NCBI GenBank assembly: GCA_946902985.2
Contig: OX336388.2
Coordinates: 293,052,526 to 293,116,525 of the forward strand
Length of the DNA: 64,000 nt
Direction: 5' to 3'
DNA from: Meconema thalassinum
Lineage: Eukaryota; Arthropoda; Insecta; Orthoptera; Tettigoniidae
A program made the position numbers and the translations under genes. Shown here in pieces: positions 22,263 through 31,532 of this stretch (positions within the stretch are counted from its first letter, which is position 1; each line of letters opens with the position of its first letter). The notes beneath the pieces are model-generated. The model did not search any database and was not told where the DNA came from. It was given only the letters and a program-made list of their open reading frames with translations.

Positions 22263-22263
<1 letters not shown>

Positions 22264-22610
22264 TCGTATGGCTCTGGTGCAAGCTTCGTTATTTGACTCC
22301 CAAAGAGTAGCTTGCATGTCGAATTTTGATGTTCCTTGAAGCACTATGAAAGTCAAGGAGGTTAGATATCTAAGCTCCTTGAACACTATAGCGCTTTCTA
22401 TTAGAGAAATGAGGAACTTTGTGTTGGCGGTAACTCCCGAGATTAATTTTGCCAATATGGACACGGCCTACTGAATTCAAATGGGTTCTTTGACATGCCA
22501 ACATCGTATGACATGGTGTCGTAATTTTTTCCGCCTATCAAAAAAAAAATCACTTACCATGGCCAGGAGCGAACCTGCAAGCTTGGGGTTAGTAGACCGA
22601 CACGTTAACC
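22263..22610 (-). mobile_element. SINE-A, slightly 5'-truncated
   Basis: Family body (GGAGTTACCGCCAACACAAAG, GATATCTAACCTCC on the minus strand) and head with GGTTCGCTCC, cut at GAGTGG. Flanked by ACTCAACCAGATAA at 14656-14669 and 22611-22624. Confidence 0.9.
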
Positions 22611-22624
22611 ACTCAACCAGATAA

Positions 22625-22955
22625 GTAGCCTGTACAATACATTTACAACAACCACATATTCACTCCAAACAAGCAAATTCCGGAGGTCAATCACCACTTC
22701 CAGTATCTCAACAAAACATCACATAGACCACAACTAACAAATACTGACGAGTTGCATTATCTTAACTAATACTGACACTAAATAAGTGTGTATATTGTAA
22801 ATATTTTCACCCATACTTTCAGACATAGTGTAATGGATCTGATGATGATCGCTTGACGATCGAAACTGGTCATGCAATTGTATTTATTAATCTAATGTAA
22901 TTTATTTCAGGATTAGGGAATAACCCATCACTATCGTGTTGACCGACTGAAAAGC
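22625..22955 (+). mobile_element. Palindromic element, right arm, with hammerhead-like motif
   Basis: Inverted partner of 14397-14655. It carries CTGATGA (22839-22845), one T, a perfect GATCG-CTTGA-CGATC hairpin (22847-22861) and GAAAC (22862-22866). It then runs 70 bp to TTATTTCAGGATTAGG and the outer end CGTGTTGACCGACTGAAAAGC. Confidence 0.8.
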
Positions 22956-23479
22956 ACCACACTTTTGTGTACTAAGGCAACACTGAAAATGACTGCAAAC
23001 ACCATAAAGAATGAGGAGATGAGTGTGGACTGATCAAGTCGGCGGGAAGGGTTTCTAAATACGCATCCCAAAGCCCATTAACGCACAGCCCCAGAGTCCA
23101 CTGATGAACCCCTGAGAGAAACCACCCAGCAGACACTAGAGGTGGACCGTAATCCATAATTCAGCTCTATGAGTATTTGATAATCCAATCAAAGCGCGAG
23201 ATGCCCCATAAGGCCGTTCCTGAATATTTTTCAAGCAGTAATTTCCTTTTTAATGTGTATTTTATGGCCTCCTGGAGTTTTATACCATCTCTAAGTTGCT
23301 GGATTGGAGGAATATCCCCCTTCATAACAGCGTATTCGTGCTTTTGCTTCCAAGTGCCCATAAAATTGTACATTTACTTATGTTTACCATGGTCGAAGAT
23401 CACGTGAGATGAGTCTCTATGTGGCGGGTGGATTTTACGGTCACCTGTCCTTCCTGAGCCTACTTTATGAACGATGAAA
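22956..23479. other. Spacer, nothing recognised
   Basis: Two short minus-strand open frames (61 and 68 codons) have no domain I recognise. Confidence 0.4.
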
Positions 23480-23675
23480 TATACATATGCTAAGAGGGAC
23501 ACCTCAATTATCTACGAAACCGTTTAAAATATCGTCATTATGTTTTCAAATTCTTAAATCGCATTAAGGGGCTCATACAACACGATCCATTTAGTCCATA
23601 GATCATACCTATTTACCGAGAAACCGGTAACAACTTTTTTTTAAATAGGACTATACTAATTTCACCTACTGGAAC

Positions 23676-24053
23676 GCTTGCCACGATGGGTGAGTGGTTA
23701 AAGTGTCGGACTACCAACCCCAAGCTTGCAGGTTCGCTCCTGGCCGTGGTAAGTGATTTTTCTTTATTGAAAGGTGGCAAAAAATACGATGTTGGCATGT
23801 TAAAGAATCCATTTGAATTCAGTAGGCCGTGTTCATAATGTCAAAATTAATCTCGGGAGTTTCCGCCAACACAAAGATCCTCATTTCTCTACTAGAAAGC
23901 GCTATAGTGTTCAAGGAGCTTAGATATCTAACCTCATTGACTCTCATAGTGCTTCAAGGAACAATGAAATTCGACATGCAAGCTACCCTCTGGGTGCCAA
24001 ATAACAAAGCTTGCACCCGGCACCCGAGGCCATACGATATTATTATTATTATT
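23676..24053 (+). mobile_element. SINE-A, full length
   Basis: Complete copy from GCTTGCCACGATGGGTGAGTGG to the (ATT)n tail. Target duplication ACCTACTGGAAC (23664-23675) and ACCAACTGGAAC (24054-24065); the inverted arm near 25430 gives the uninterrupted site. This copy defines the family length at about 378 bp. Confidence 0.92.
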
Positions 24054-24244
24054 ACCAACTGGAACAACTAAGAATCAAGTGTCAAGTTCAGTGATGTGCT
24101 TATTTTGCAAATCCGATGAGTACCTTTTGAGATATTAAAGGTTTCCAATGTGTCTGCATAAGACAGAAAGCTATGCGCCAGCCGCTGGAATGTGACCCAC
24201 TCCTTGTTGACAAACACACGAGTTTTGTTACATTTCTGATTTTA

Positions 24245-25052
24245 TTATTATTATTATTATTATATCATTGTTGCCCTTATGGACAGTGTTTGAAGTTAAG
24301 TATCTCATGATGTCACAATTTTCTCTTCTTTCCCTTCTTCTCTTCCCAAAATCTCTTCATCCTTTGACTGTGCTCCTGTTTCCTTTGTTCCGTCCACAAT
24401 GTTCCTATCTTCTTCCTTCCACTTACTAAAAATTTGGCGTTCTTAATTTTGTTTCTGAATTTTTCTCTGTCTTCTATCATTTGCTTGTTGATCCCTAATT
24501 GCTTTAAATCGTCTTCTATTTCATGATACCAATTTGTTTTCCTTTTTGAACTGTTTACTACATCAAAGATTTTCTTTGTAAGTCGTTTTTTGTTCATTCT
24601 CTGTATGTGCCCGTAGAAAGTTAGTCTGCGTTTTCTAATGATATCTGTGAGTCTGTCTGTGTGTTCGTATAGCTCTTTGGTAGGTCTTTTCATCCATATC
24701 CCATCTCTGTGTACTGCTCCAAATATTTTTCTCAGAATTTTACGTTCAATTTTTTCTGTTTCTGTGATGCCAGATGCTTCAATTGTGGTCGTTTCTGACG
24801 CATACAATGCTTCTGGTAATACAACTGTTTTGTAGTGTCTAAGTTTGGCCTGTCTTGATATGCTTTTCTTGTTATAATGTGACCATGTAAGTTTGTATGC
24901 TTTCTGGAGTTTTTCCGTTCGTTCTATGTTAGACATCTTGTTTGATCCTCCTATTTGTATATATTCTCCTAAGTACTTACATTTTTCAACTCTTTGTATG
25001 GTTCCATATATGGTATGCATGGTTTGTACATTGTTGGTGTGTCGTTCCATGT
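24245..25052 (-). mobile_element. 5'-truncated LINE with 13-bp target duplication
   Basis: ATTTCTGATTTTA flanks the insertion at 24232-24244 and 25053-25065. The (TAA)n tail lies at the left (24245-24275), consistent with minus orientation. About 0.8 kb of 3' sequence is retained. Confidence 0.85.
24313..25050 (-). CDS. C-terminal part of LINE reverse transcriptase
   Basis: A 245-codon open frame encoding the thumb and C-terminal domain of a non-LTR retrotransposon RT: KCKYLGEYI near the start, then SRQAKLRHYKTVVLPEALYA, IERKILRKIFGA, MKRPTKELYEHTDRLTDIIRKRRLTF and YGHIQRMNKKRL, and a K-rich end. The endonuclease and RT palm (YADD box) are absent because the copy is 5'-truncated, so no enzyme is made. 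The undisrupted frame over 245 codons suggests a fairly young copy. Clade is probably RTE-like but not tested. The initial Met is incidental. Confidence 0.85.
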   Translation of the reverse strand: MERHTNNVQTMHTIYGTIQRVEKCKYLGEYIQIGGSNKMSNIERTEKLQKAYKLTWSHYNKKSISRQAKLRHYKTVVLPEALYASETTTIEASGITETEKIERKILRKIFGAVHRDGIWMKRPTKELYEHTDRLTDIIRKRRLTFYGHIQRMNKKRLTKKIFDVVNSSKRKTNWYHEIEDDLKQLGINKQMIEDREKFRNKIKNAKFLVSGRKKIGTLWTEQRKQEHSQRMKRFWEEKKGKKRKL

Positions 25053-25723
25053 ATTTCTGATTTTAATAATTATGTACATTACATTATTGTCACAGGTCCG
25101 CCAGCACTAAAGCTTCCGTACTTTATTTATCTTCTTCATTGAGGTGTTTTTAGATATTTCCGCAAGGATTCAGGACGAAGTGGAGAGGGAAAAAGGCACA
25201 CGTATATAAGAGACTTGATTTTGATTAGGCTTTCTACACATCACAGTATGCTATGAATGGAATAAATGCGGTATGTGAGTTTGTCAACAAGGAGTGGGTC
25301 ACATGCACTCCACATTCCAGCGGCTGGCGCATCGCTTTCTGTCTAATGCAGACACATAATCTCAAAAAGTACTCGTCGGATTTGCAAAATGAGCACATCA
25401 TTGAACTTTTCACTTGATTCTTAGTTGTTCCAGACGGTGAAATTAGTATAATTCCACTTAAAAACCAAATTGCTACCGGTTTCTCGGTAGATATGTATGT
25501 GCTGGGAGCGAAATGGACCGTGTTGTATGAGCCCCGTAGTACGATTTAAGAATTTGATAACAGAATGACGATATCTTAAACGGTTCCGTAGATATTTGAG
25601 GTGGCCCTCTTAGCTCAATCACCCTCTATGTACGAGGGCCGTTTTTTTAAATTAACCGAACATTTTATTTTGAAACCACATTTATTTTTAGATTTTACAA
25701 ACCTTCCTCTATTTTTCTACATA

Positions 25724-27188
25724 CACACATCAAAAAAAGTTTTGCATCACCTCGGTTCCAAGAGTTCCGGAACCTTTAAATACAAAGGGAATAGAGATCA
25801 ACACAAACAACATTTCAGCTCGTTTTATTGCTCATGAGACCCACACATTGCATGTTGTACCATCATACAGCTAGACTTTCAGCATTTGTGGTCCAGATTG
25901 CAGTACACACCACTACCTCTAATACCCAGTAGCACGTCCTCTTGCATTGATGCATGCCTGTATTCGCCGTGGCATACTATCCACAAGTTCATCAAGACAC
26001 TGTTGGTCCAAATTGTCCCACTCCTCAACGACAATTCGGCGTAAATCTCTCAGAGTGGTTGGTGGGTCAAGACGTCCATAAACAGCCCTTTTCAACATAT
26101 CCCAGGCATGTTCGATAGGGTTCATGTCTGGCGAACATGCTGGCCACTGTAGTCGAGCGATGTCGTTATCTTGAAGGAACGCATTCACAAGATGTGCACG
26201 ATGAGGTCGAGAATTGTCGTCCATGAAGACAAATGCCTCTCCAATATTCTGCCGATATAGGTGCACTATGGGTCGGAGGATGTCATTCAGGTATCGTAAA
26301 GCCGTTTCGGAGCCTTCCATGACCACCAGTGGCGTACGTCGGCCCCACATAATGCCACCCCAAAACATCAGGGAACCACCACCTTGCTGCACTCGCTGGA
26401 CAGTGTGTCTAAGACGTTCAGCCTGACCAGGGTGCCTCCAAACACGTCTCCGACGATTGTCTGGTTGAAGGCATATGCGACACTCATCGGTGAAGAGAAC
26501 GTGATGCCAATTCCGTGGGGTCCATTCAGCAAGTTGTTGGGCCCATCTGTACCGCGCTGCATGGTGTCGGGGTTGCAAAGCTGGACCTCGCCATGGACGT
26601 CGGGAGTGAAGTTGCGCATCATGCAGCCTATTGCGCACAGTTTGAGTTGAAACACGACGTCCTGTGGCTGAACGAAACGCATTATTCAACATGGTGGCAT
26701 TGCTGTCAGGGTTCCTCCGAGCGGCAATCCGTAAGTAGCGGTCATCCACTACAGTAGTAGCCCTTGGGCGGCCTGAGCGAGGCCTGTCATCGACAGTTCC
26801 TGTATCTCTGTACCTCCTCCATGTCCGAACAACATCGCTTTGGTTCACTCTGAGACGCCTGGAAACTTCCCTTGTTGAGAGCCCTTCTTGACACAAAGTA
26901 ACAATGCGGACGCGATCGAACTGCGGTATTGACCTTCTAGGCATGGTAGAACTACAGACAACATGAGCAGCGTACCTTCGTCCTGGTGGAATGACTGGAA
27001 CTGATCGGCTGTCGTACCCCCTCCGTCTAATAGGCCCTGCTCATGCATGGTTGTTTACATCTTTGAGCAGTTTTAGTGACATCTATGGACAGTCAAAGGG
27101 ACTGTATCTTGGATACAATATACACAGTCAACGTCTATATGCCGGAGATCTGGGAACCGAGGTGATGCAAAACTTTTTTTGATGTGTG
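25724..27188 (-). mobile_element. Tc1-like transposon, copy 1, intact
   Basis: 1465 bp, TA target duplications at 25722-25723 and 27189-27190. Inverted ends begin CACACATCAAAAAAAGTTTT and stay perfect for about 36 bp. It lies in the last codons of the mariner (splitting the tail after KCLNKQGN). Same length as copy 2 at 41968-43432. Confidence 0.95.
25919..26944 (-). CDS. Tc1-like transposase (DD34E), full length
   Basis: 341-residue cut-and-paste transposase that binds the element's inverted ends and inserts at TA; it acts in the nucleus. Residues 1-110 form the paired HTH DNA-binding region (CQEGLSTREVSRRLRVNQS is the first helix-turn-helix), with a GRPR minor-groove motif at 58-61. Catalytic triad: D153 (LFTDECR), D243 (FMDDNSRPH) and E278 (SPDMNPIEHAW), with 34 residues between the last two. 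Length and all landmarks fit Tc1 proteins, and no stop or frameshift is seen. It differs from copy 2 at only a few residues (for example L138H, R144Q, I157V, L229P). Confidence 0.95.
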   Translation of the reverse strand: MPRRSIPQFDRVRIVTLCQEGLSTREVSRRLRVNQSDVVRTWRRYRDTGTVDDRPRSGRPRATTVVDDRYLRIAARRNPDSNATMLNNAFRSATGRRVSTQTVRNRLHDAQLHSRRPWRGPALQPRHHAARYRWAQQLAEWTPRNWHHVLFTDECRICLQPDNRRRRVWRHPGQAERLRHTVQRVQQGGGSLMFWGGIMWGRRTPLVVMEGSETALRYLNDILRPIVHLYRQNIGEAFVFMDDNSRPHRAHLVNAFLQDNDIARLQWPACSPDMNPIEHAWDMLKRAVYGRLDPPTTLRDLRRIVVEEWDNLDQQCLDELVDSMPRRIQACINARGRATGY

Positions 27189-27190
27189 TA

Positions 27191-27704
27191 GTTACCTTGT
27201 TTATTTAGGCACTTGCCATACGTTAAAACTAAGTTCTGGAATCCCTCTGCATAAAAGTTTGCCGCCTGCTCTGACAATCGAGAATTCACACGTGAGGAAA
27301 ATCCATTGATAGAGTGATTATCACGAATCTTCGGTCCTCGTGAATTTTCGTGTCAATTGTGGTCACCAAGTCATCTGTGATCACAGACCTGAGCGTTCAT
27401 CGTCATGAACATTTTCACGGCCACATTTGAACTCGCGTACCCATTTTCGCACCCTACCTTCCATCATTGCATTATCACCATATACCTCACAAAGCTGACG
27501 ATGAATGTCTGCAACCGACATGTTTGTTGCACTCAAAAATCGTATCACAGATCGTACCTCACACGCGGCGGGCGAATCAGTAATCTTGAACATTGTAAAG
27601 ATGCACAGTTCAGCGTACAGTTTAGCTACACAGCTGCAACTGACGCCTGCTTGTTCGCAAAGGATGCTGGGAGGTAGCGCGCATGCTTGTTGCGGCGTGC
27701 GCAC
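27191..27704 (-). pseudogene. Mariner transposase, deleted between HTH and C-terminus
   Basis: Residues VRSVIRFLSATNMSVADIHRQL and NAMMEGRVRKWVREFKCGREN (27650-27390) are the mariner N-terminal HTH. Downstream, in shifted frames, come DDLVTTIDTKIHEDRRF and then directly ANFYAEG and LVLTYGKCLNKQGN, the extreme C-terminus. The whole catalytic DDD region is missing, so this was a non-autonomous copy before Tc1 landed in it. The upstream residues of the open frame lie outside the conserved protein. Confidence 0.8.
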
Positions 27705-27839
27705 TAACTACGGGCTTTAAAAGAAACGCCCCTTACTTAAAAAACAGCCTTCGTATATTTTCGTATCCAAGACAGTACAATACAGTTATTTACAAATTTA
27801 AAACATATTTACAAGATACACTCTGATTTTGTACGTATC

Positions 27840-28400
27840 AAATTGATTTTGAGGCCCATAATTCGGCAGTTTCGATTGCACGAGTATTTGCTGAAGCCAG
27901 GTCATTCAGCGTGCAGGCTTCAGGCAATTTCGGGCAGACCAAATGGTGTTCAACATGTTCAATTTCTCCACATTCGCAGGTTGCATTACATCTTCAGTAA
28001 TGTAGCCCCACCGCTTCATATGTTGTTTGCAGCGCGTCACTCCATTACGTAGTCTGTTCAAAGTCTTCCACGTCTGGTAAGGTAGTTGAAAACCAGCATC
28101 CGGCTCTTCTTTTGGGGTTTGGCCATTACTTCCAGGTGTCCTGTTTCACCATAGTTATTTCTATACGGCGAGCGGAAGATGTTGCAATTGCTTCACTTGT
28201 TCGAAGAAAGCTCCTTGTTGACTTCAGCCTGGGACGTGATGCTTCACTTCCAAACATGGGATGCCTAGGATCATTTTCCTTTTTTTCTTCTGAACCTCTG
28301 CCGCTGTTCTTCGTCTAACATCCGGAGCCGCTATGCATACAAGATGGTAGATTTTGTCAACTAGAGTTGGTCGTAGGCAACCTGTTGAGAGTGATGTCAA
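27840..28400 (-). pseudogene. LINE C-terminal remnant with CCHC-like knuckle
   Basis: Reading leftwards in several frames: TGCLRPTLVDKIYHLVCIAAP, then KTLNRLRNGVTRCKQHMKRWG, then CECGEIEHVEHHLVCPKLP and DLASANTRAIETAELWASK. These are the conserved end of a non-LTR retrotransposon ORF2, including the C-x-C-x(n)-H-x(n)-C knuckle. Many frameshifts; dead. Confidence 0.75.
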
Positions 28401-28522
28401 CATTCCTGGCGTGCATGTGCGAATTAAACTGCCTGGAGTAGAAAATGGGAAACCACGGTGGGGTTCGAACTCTGACCCCATGGACTTGCACCTCAACGGT
28501 TGGATTAGTATGTATTACGTTA

Positions 28523-28560
<38 letters not shown>
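28401..28560. other. SINE-like fragment and (TAA)n tract
   Basis: The minus strand holds GAGTTCGAACCCC (about 28468), a B-box-like word; (TAA)n at 28524-28561 could be the tail of a separate insertion. Not assigned to families A-C. Confidence 0.4.
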
Positions 28561-28561
<1 letters not shown>

Positions 28562-29037
28562 TGGAGCGGCATAACAACGTAGCGAAAGCTTTTGCGCGGC
28601 GATACGGTTTTGTTATGAAGGAAGTCCCATATTATAAATGCAGACCTGATCAGATTCTGGATCATGATAAAGGGGATTCCACTATAATAACTGTAGAAGC
28701 CAACAGCCAGACCTTTTGATATTCAATAGGCAAACACACAAGGCTATCATCGTCGATGTTGCTGTTCCACTTGGTGAAAACCTACAGAATACGGTGACTG
28801 AGAAAAGACGCAAATACCAGCCACTTGCCGCTGATCTCAGTCACATACACAGCCTAAAGCAAGTTTTCGTTATCCCACTTGTTGTCTCTGTGAATGGTTT
28901 AGTCACAAAGGACTGGGATAAAGCAAAGGAGAGCCTTGGATTGAAGAGGAACCATAGGAGGCTGCCCTCCTTGGTACTGCAAGTATCGTCTCGTCTCTTC
29001 AGTGATTGTGAACATCTCCGAGATCCAGTGTTGACTT
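28561..29037 (+). pseudogene. LINE C-terminal remnant with nuclease-like domain
   Basis: Plus strand: EVPYYKCRPDQILDHD in one frame, then after a shift (about 28715) a 145-codon frame starting MIFNRQTHKAIIVDVAVPLGEN and continuing TEKRRKYQPLAADL and VFVIPLVVSVNGLVTKDW. This is the conserved tail seen in several non-LTR retrotransposons. The RPD...IDV-like spacing recalls the PD-(D/E)xK fold of restriction-like endonuclease LINEs (R2/R4 type), but that is inference. It is interrupted at 29038 by the end of a hAT-like element, so the last part of the open frame is foreign. Confidence 0.7.
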
Positions 29038-29328
29038 CAGGGGCGTACACACTATTTTTTCGAGGGGGGTGGGGGCTTACTATCCTGGACAATTGTGAGT
29101 ATTCTCAGGGGATTTTTACCGCAAAATACGCCGAATATCAACCAATATCTTAGAGCATATAACTTTGTGTATTTATTATAGATAAGGGTTAATATTGTAA
29201 AAGTTGTAAAATACAACACAACGCACAAATAAAATTTTATACTTAATGAATTTTCTACTAAGGCCTATGGAGTATGAATGGCAAATATCTAAATATTGGT
29301 CAATTTATTAAGCAGAAAGGCAAACAGT

Positions 29329-30733
29329 TTTTAGCCTACTTTTCACATTTTGCAAAAATGAGGAAAAAGTAGACTTATGAGATCGGGTAAATGTGTGTCT
29401 GTCTGTCTGTCCTTCTGTCTGTCTGGCTGTGTGTGTGTCCCCCCCTATCAACTCCTAAACGGCTGCAGCAATCGAAACAAAATTTGGTAGGAGTAAAGAT
29501 CTATACCTGAATATCTCACGGCCATATTTTAAAATGATGTCAGTGCTACCAACTGCTAAAAAATCGCAATTGAAATTTGAGCTCCATGTTGGATATCTTG
29601 GAAAGTATGAATGGGAGCTATTTCAAAATTGGCACACGTACAGATCATAATATTTCAGTTTAATTTCCAGGAGGCCAAACATGGCAGTGTTGCCAAAATG
29701 ATTATAAGCCTCCTGATACGTCCAATTTTTAAATGCATATAACTTCTACACTATCAATTGGAATTCAGCCAAATTTCGTATGTTGTATGTGTACATAACC
29801 AGATATGACTGAGCGTATTCTTAAGACCTACCAGGGCTGCCAACTGTTAATAAATGCTCCTAATTTATTTTATCCAAATACCAATATATCAGAAAGTATG
29901 CAAGCCGACAGCTTTAAACTTTGCACACGTATATTCTGACATTCTAGAATAATTTGGAGTAACTTATATACGTCAGTGCTACCAACATGATTCTAAGCCT
30001 GCTGACAGGTCCAACTTTAAATACATGTAACATCCATACTATCATTTGGATTTCAACCAAATTTCGTATGTGCTATGTGTACCATAACAGATATGACTAT
30101 GCGTATTCTAAGGAGCAACCAGGGCTGCCAACTGTTAATATGTGCTGTCTCTATTTCTGTTACCCTAATATCAATATATCAAAAAGTATGCAAGCCAATA
30201 GCTCTAAACTTTGTACACGTATAGTACCTGGCATTCTAGACGAATTTGGAGTAACTAATATACGTGAGTGCTGCGAACATGATTCTAAGCCTGCTGATAG
30301 GTCCAATTTTAAAATGCATGTAACTTCTATACTAACAAATGGATTTCATTCAAAATTGGCACAACAATAGATCATATTATTTCAGATTATTTCTGAGCAA
30401 TACATGCATGGCATTGTTGCCAACATGATTTTACGCGCGCTGTTAGATCCAATGTTTAACTGCATGTAACGTCCATACTATTCATTGGACTTCAACCAAA
30501 TTTTGTATTTTGTACCTTAAGAGATGGAACTAAGAATATATTCAGTCATCAGGGCTGCCAACTGTAGTGCTCTATTAGGATACATTATGCCAGGTATACA
30601 GTATTTCGAACTAATTGGAAATTTCGATATTAGCAACTTAATTTCGTCATTATTCTAGATAGGTTCATATTCTGTAGAATAATCATTGGCATGAAAAGTA
30701 GGCTGTATAGTTCTTCACGGAACTTCTTGTTTT
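29329..30733 (+). repeat. R-family dispersed repeat, full copy (subfamily B)
   Basis: Same start (TTTTTAGCCTACTTTTC), (TCTG)n tract, internal 300-bp units and end (GAAAAGTAGGCTGTATAG, then CTTCACGGAACTTCTTGTT) as the copies at 4976 and 8485. Confidence 0.85.
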
Positions 30734-30744
30734 CTTTTAAATTG

Positions 30745-30920
30745 ATAATTTATTTCTCAGAAGTACCGTACGGTGGAATTCTCAGTTTTGCCTCACGAGG
30801 CTGAGTGTACCCCGTTCCAACCCTCAGACGAGAATTAAAATTTCTTGGCAGAGCCGGGAATCGAATTCGGACCTCCAGGTGGCAGCCAAGAATGCTAGCC
30901 ACTACACCACGAGTTAGTCT
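30745..30920 (-). mobile_element. SINE-C, 5' part
   Basis: The minus strand reads CTCGTGGTGTAGTGGCTAGC (A box), then GAATTCGATTCCCGGCTCTG (B box), then GGAACGGGGTACACTCAGCC, matching the first 170 bp of the copy at 31306. Confidence 0.8.
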
Positions 30921-31305
30921 AATTTCAATCATAATATTGTTTATAACTTAGCCAATAAGTTAAGATTAGGGTACAACCAAATTTACAATTATTTGATGCT
31001 TTTACCAAAGCAACACATTCTTAATTTTATTGGCCTTTTTTTTGGGGGGGGGGGGGGCTGGAGCCCCCACAGGTCCCCTCTTATCTTACATACGCCCCTG
31101 GTGTATTTGTCTCGTGAGGTGTCTGATGGCGATGGTTTTGTATTTATATGTAAATTTCATTATAATTAGAGCCCGGATGTTGACGCCGTAAAAAAGTTAA
31201 AAAAAATTGCACTTAAAATTTTCAAAAATGACTGTAATAAGTGACCTAAAAATCGAAAAATGCACTATAAAATGGAGAAAATGATCTTATAATAATTAAC
31301 TCGTC
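30921..31305. other. AT-rich spacer with poly-G run
   Basis: A run of G at about 31044-31060 and the right hAT-like end at 31100; otherwise A/T-rich with no gene. Confidence 0.5.
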
Positions 31306-31532
31306 GCCTCCGTAGCGTAGCGGTCAGCACGGTTAGCTGCCGCCCCGGAGGTCCTGGGTTCGATTCCCGGCTCTGCCACGAAATTTGAAAAGTGGTATGA
31401 GGACTGGGACGGGGTCTACTCAGTCTCGGGTGGTCCAAATGAGTAGAGGGGGTTCGATTCCCACCTCAGCCATCCTCGAAGTGGCTTTCCGTGGTTTCCC
31501 ACTTCGTCTTCGGGCAAATGCCGGGATGGTAC
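31306..31532 (+). mobile_element. SINE-C, left half (split by the giant LTR element)
   Basis: tRNA-like head GTAGCGTAGCGGTCAGCACGG...CTGGGTTCGATTCCCGGCTC, then a second box-B-like GGGTTCGATTCCC (about 31450), then CTCAGCCATCCTCGAAGTGG and GGCAAATGCCGGGATGGTAC. It resumes after the LTR element at 44027 as GTACCTACTGTAAGGCC. Confidence 0.9.

Larger units (their letters stand above)
23480..25615. mobile_element. Large palindromic element with nested SINE-A and LINE
   Basis: Left arm 23480-23663 plus 24066-24231 is inverted against 25270-25615. Examples: GGGGCTCATACAACACG (23571) against CGTGTTGTATGAGCCCC (25520); CCAGCCGCTGGAATGTG (about 24179) against CATTCCAGCGGCTGG (about 25313); CTAAGAGGG against CCCTCTTAG at the outer ends. 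SINE-A split the left arm and a LINE sits in the loop. Arms are about 85% similar by eye; no own coding capacity seen. Confidence 0.8.
25633..27753 (-). mobile_element. Internally deleted mariner, split by Tc1
   Basis: Inverted ends CGAGGGCCGTTTTTTTAA (25633) and, from the right, CGAAGGCTGTTTTTTAAG (27753), with TA on both sides (25631-25632, 27754-27755). Without the Tc1 insert it is about 0.66 kb. Confidence 0.8.
29038..31100. mobile_element. hAT-like element with degenerate ends, hosting other repeats
   Basis: Left end CAGGGGCGTACACAC, then TTTTTTCGAGGGGGG; right end complement CAGGGGCGTATGTAAG. The ends resemble hAT inverted repeats. The 8-bp flanks (GTTGACTT, GTGTATTT) match only in part, so the boundaries are not proven. 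The interior contains an R copy and a SINE-C piece; no transposase was found. Confidence 0.45.

Noticed and set aside
26214..26757. Antisense and out-of-phase frames of 70-104 codons across both Tc1 genes
   Set aside because: Shadows of the transposase reading frame; they recur in both copies only because the elements are nearly identical.
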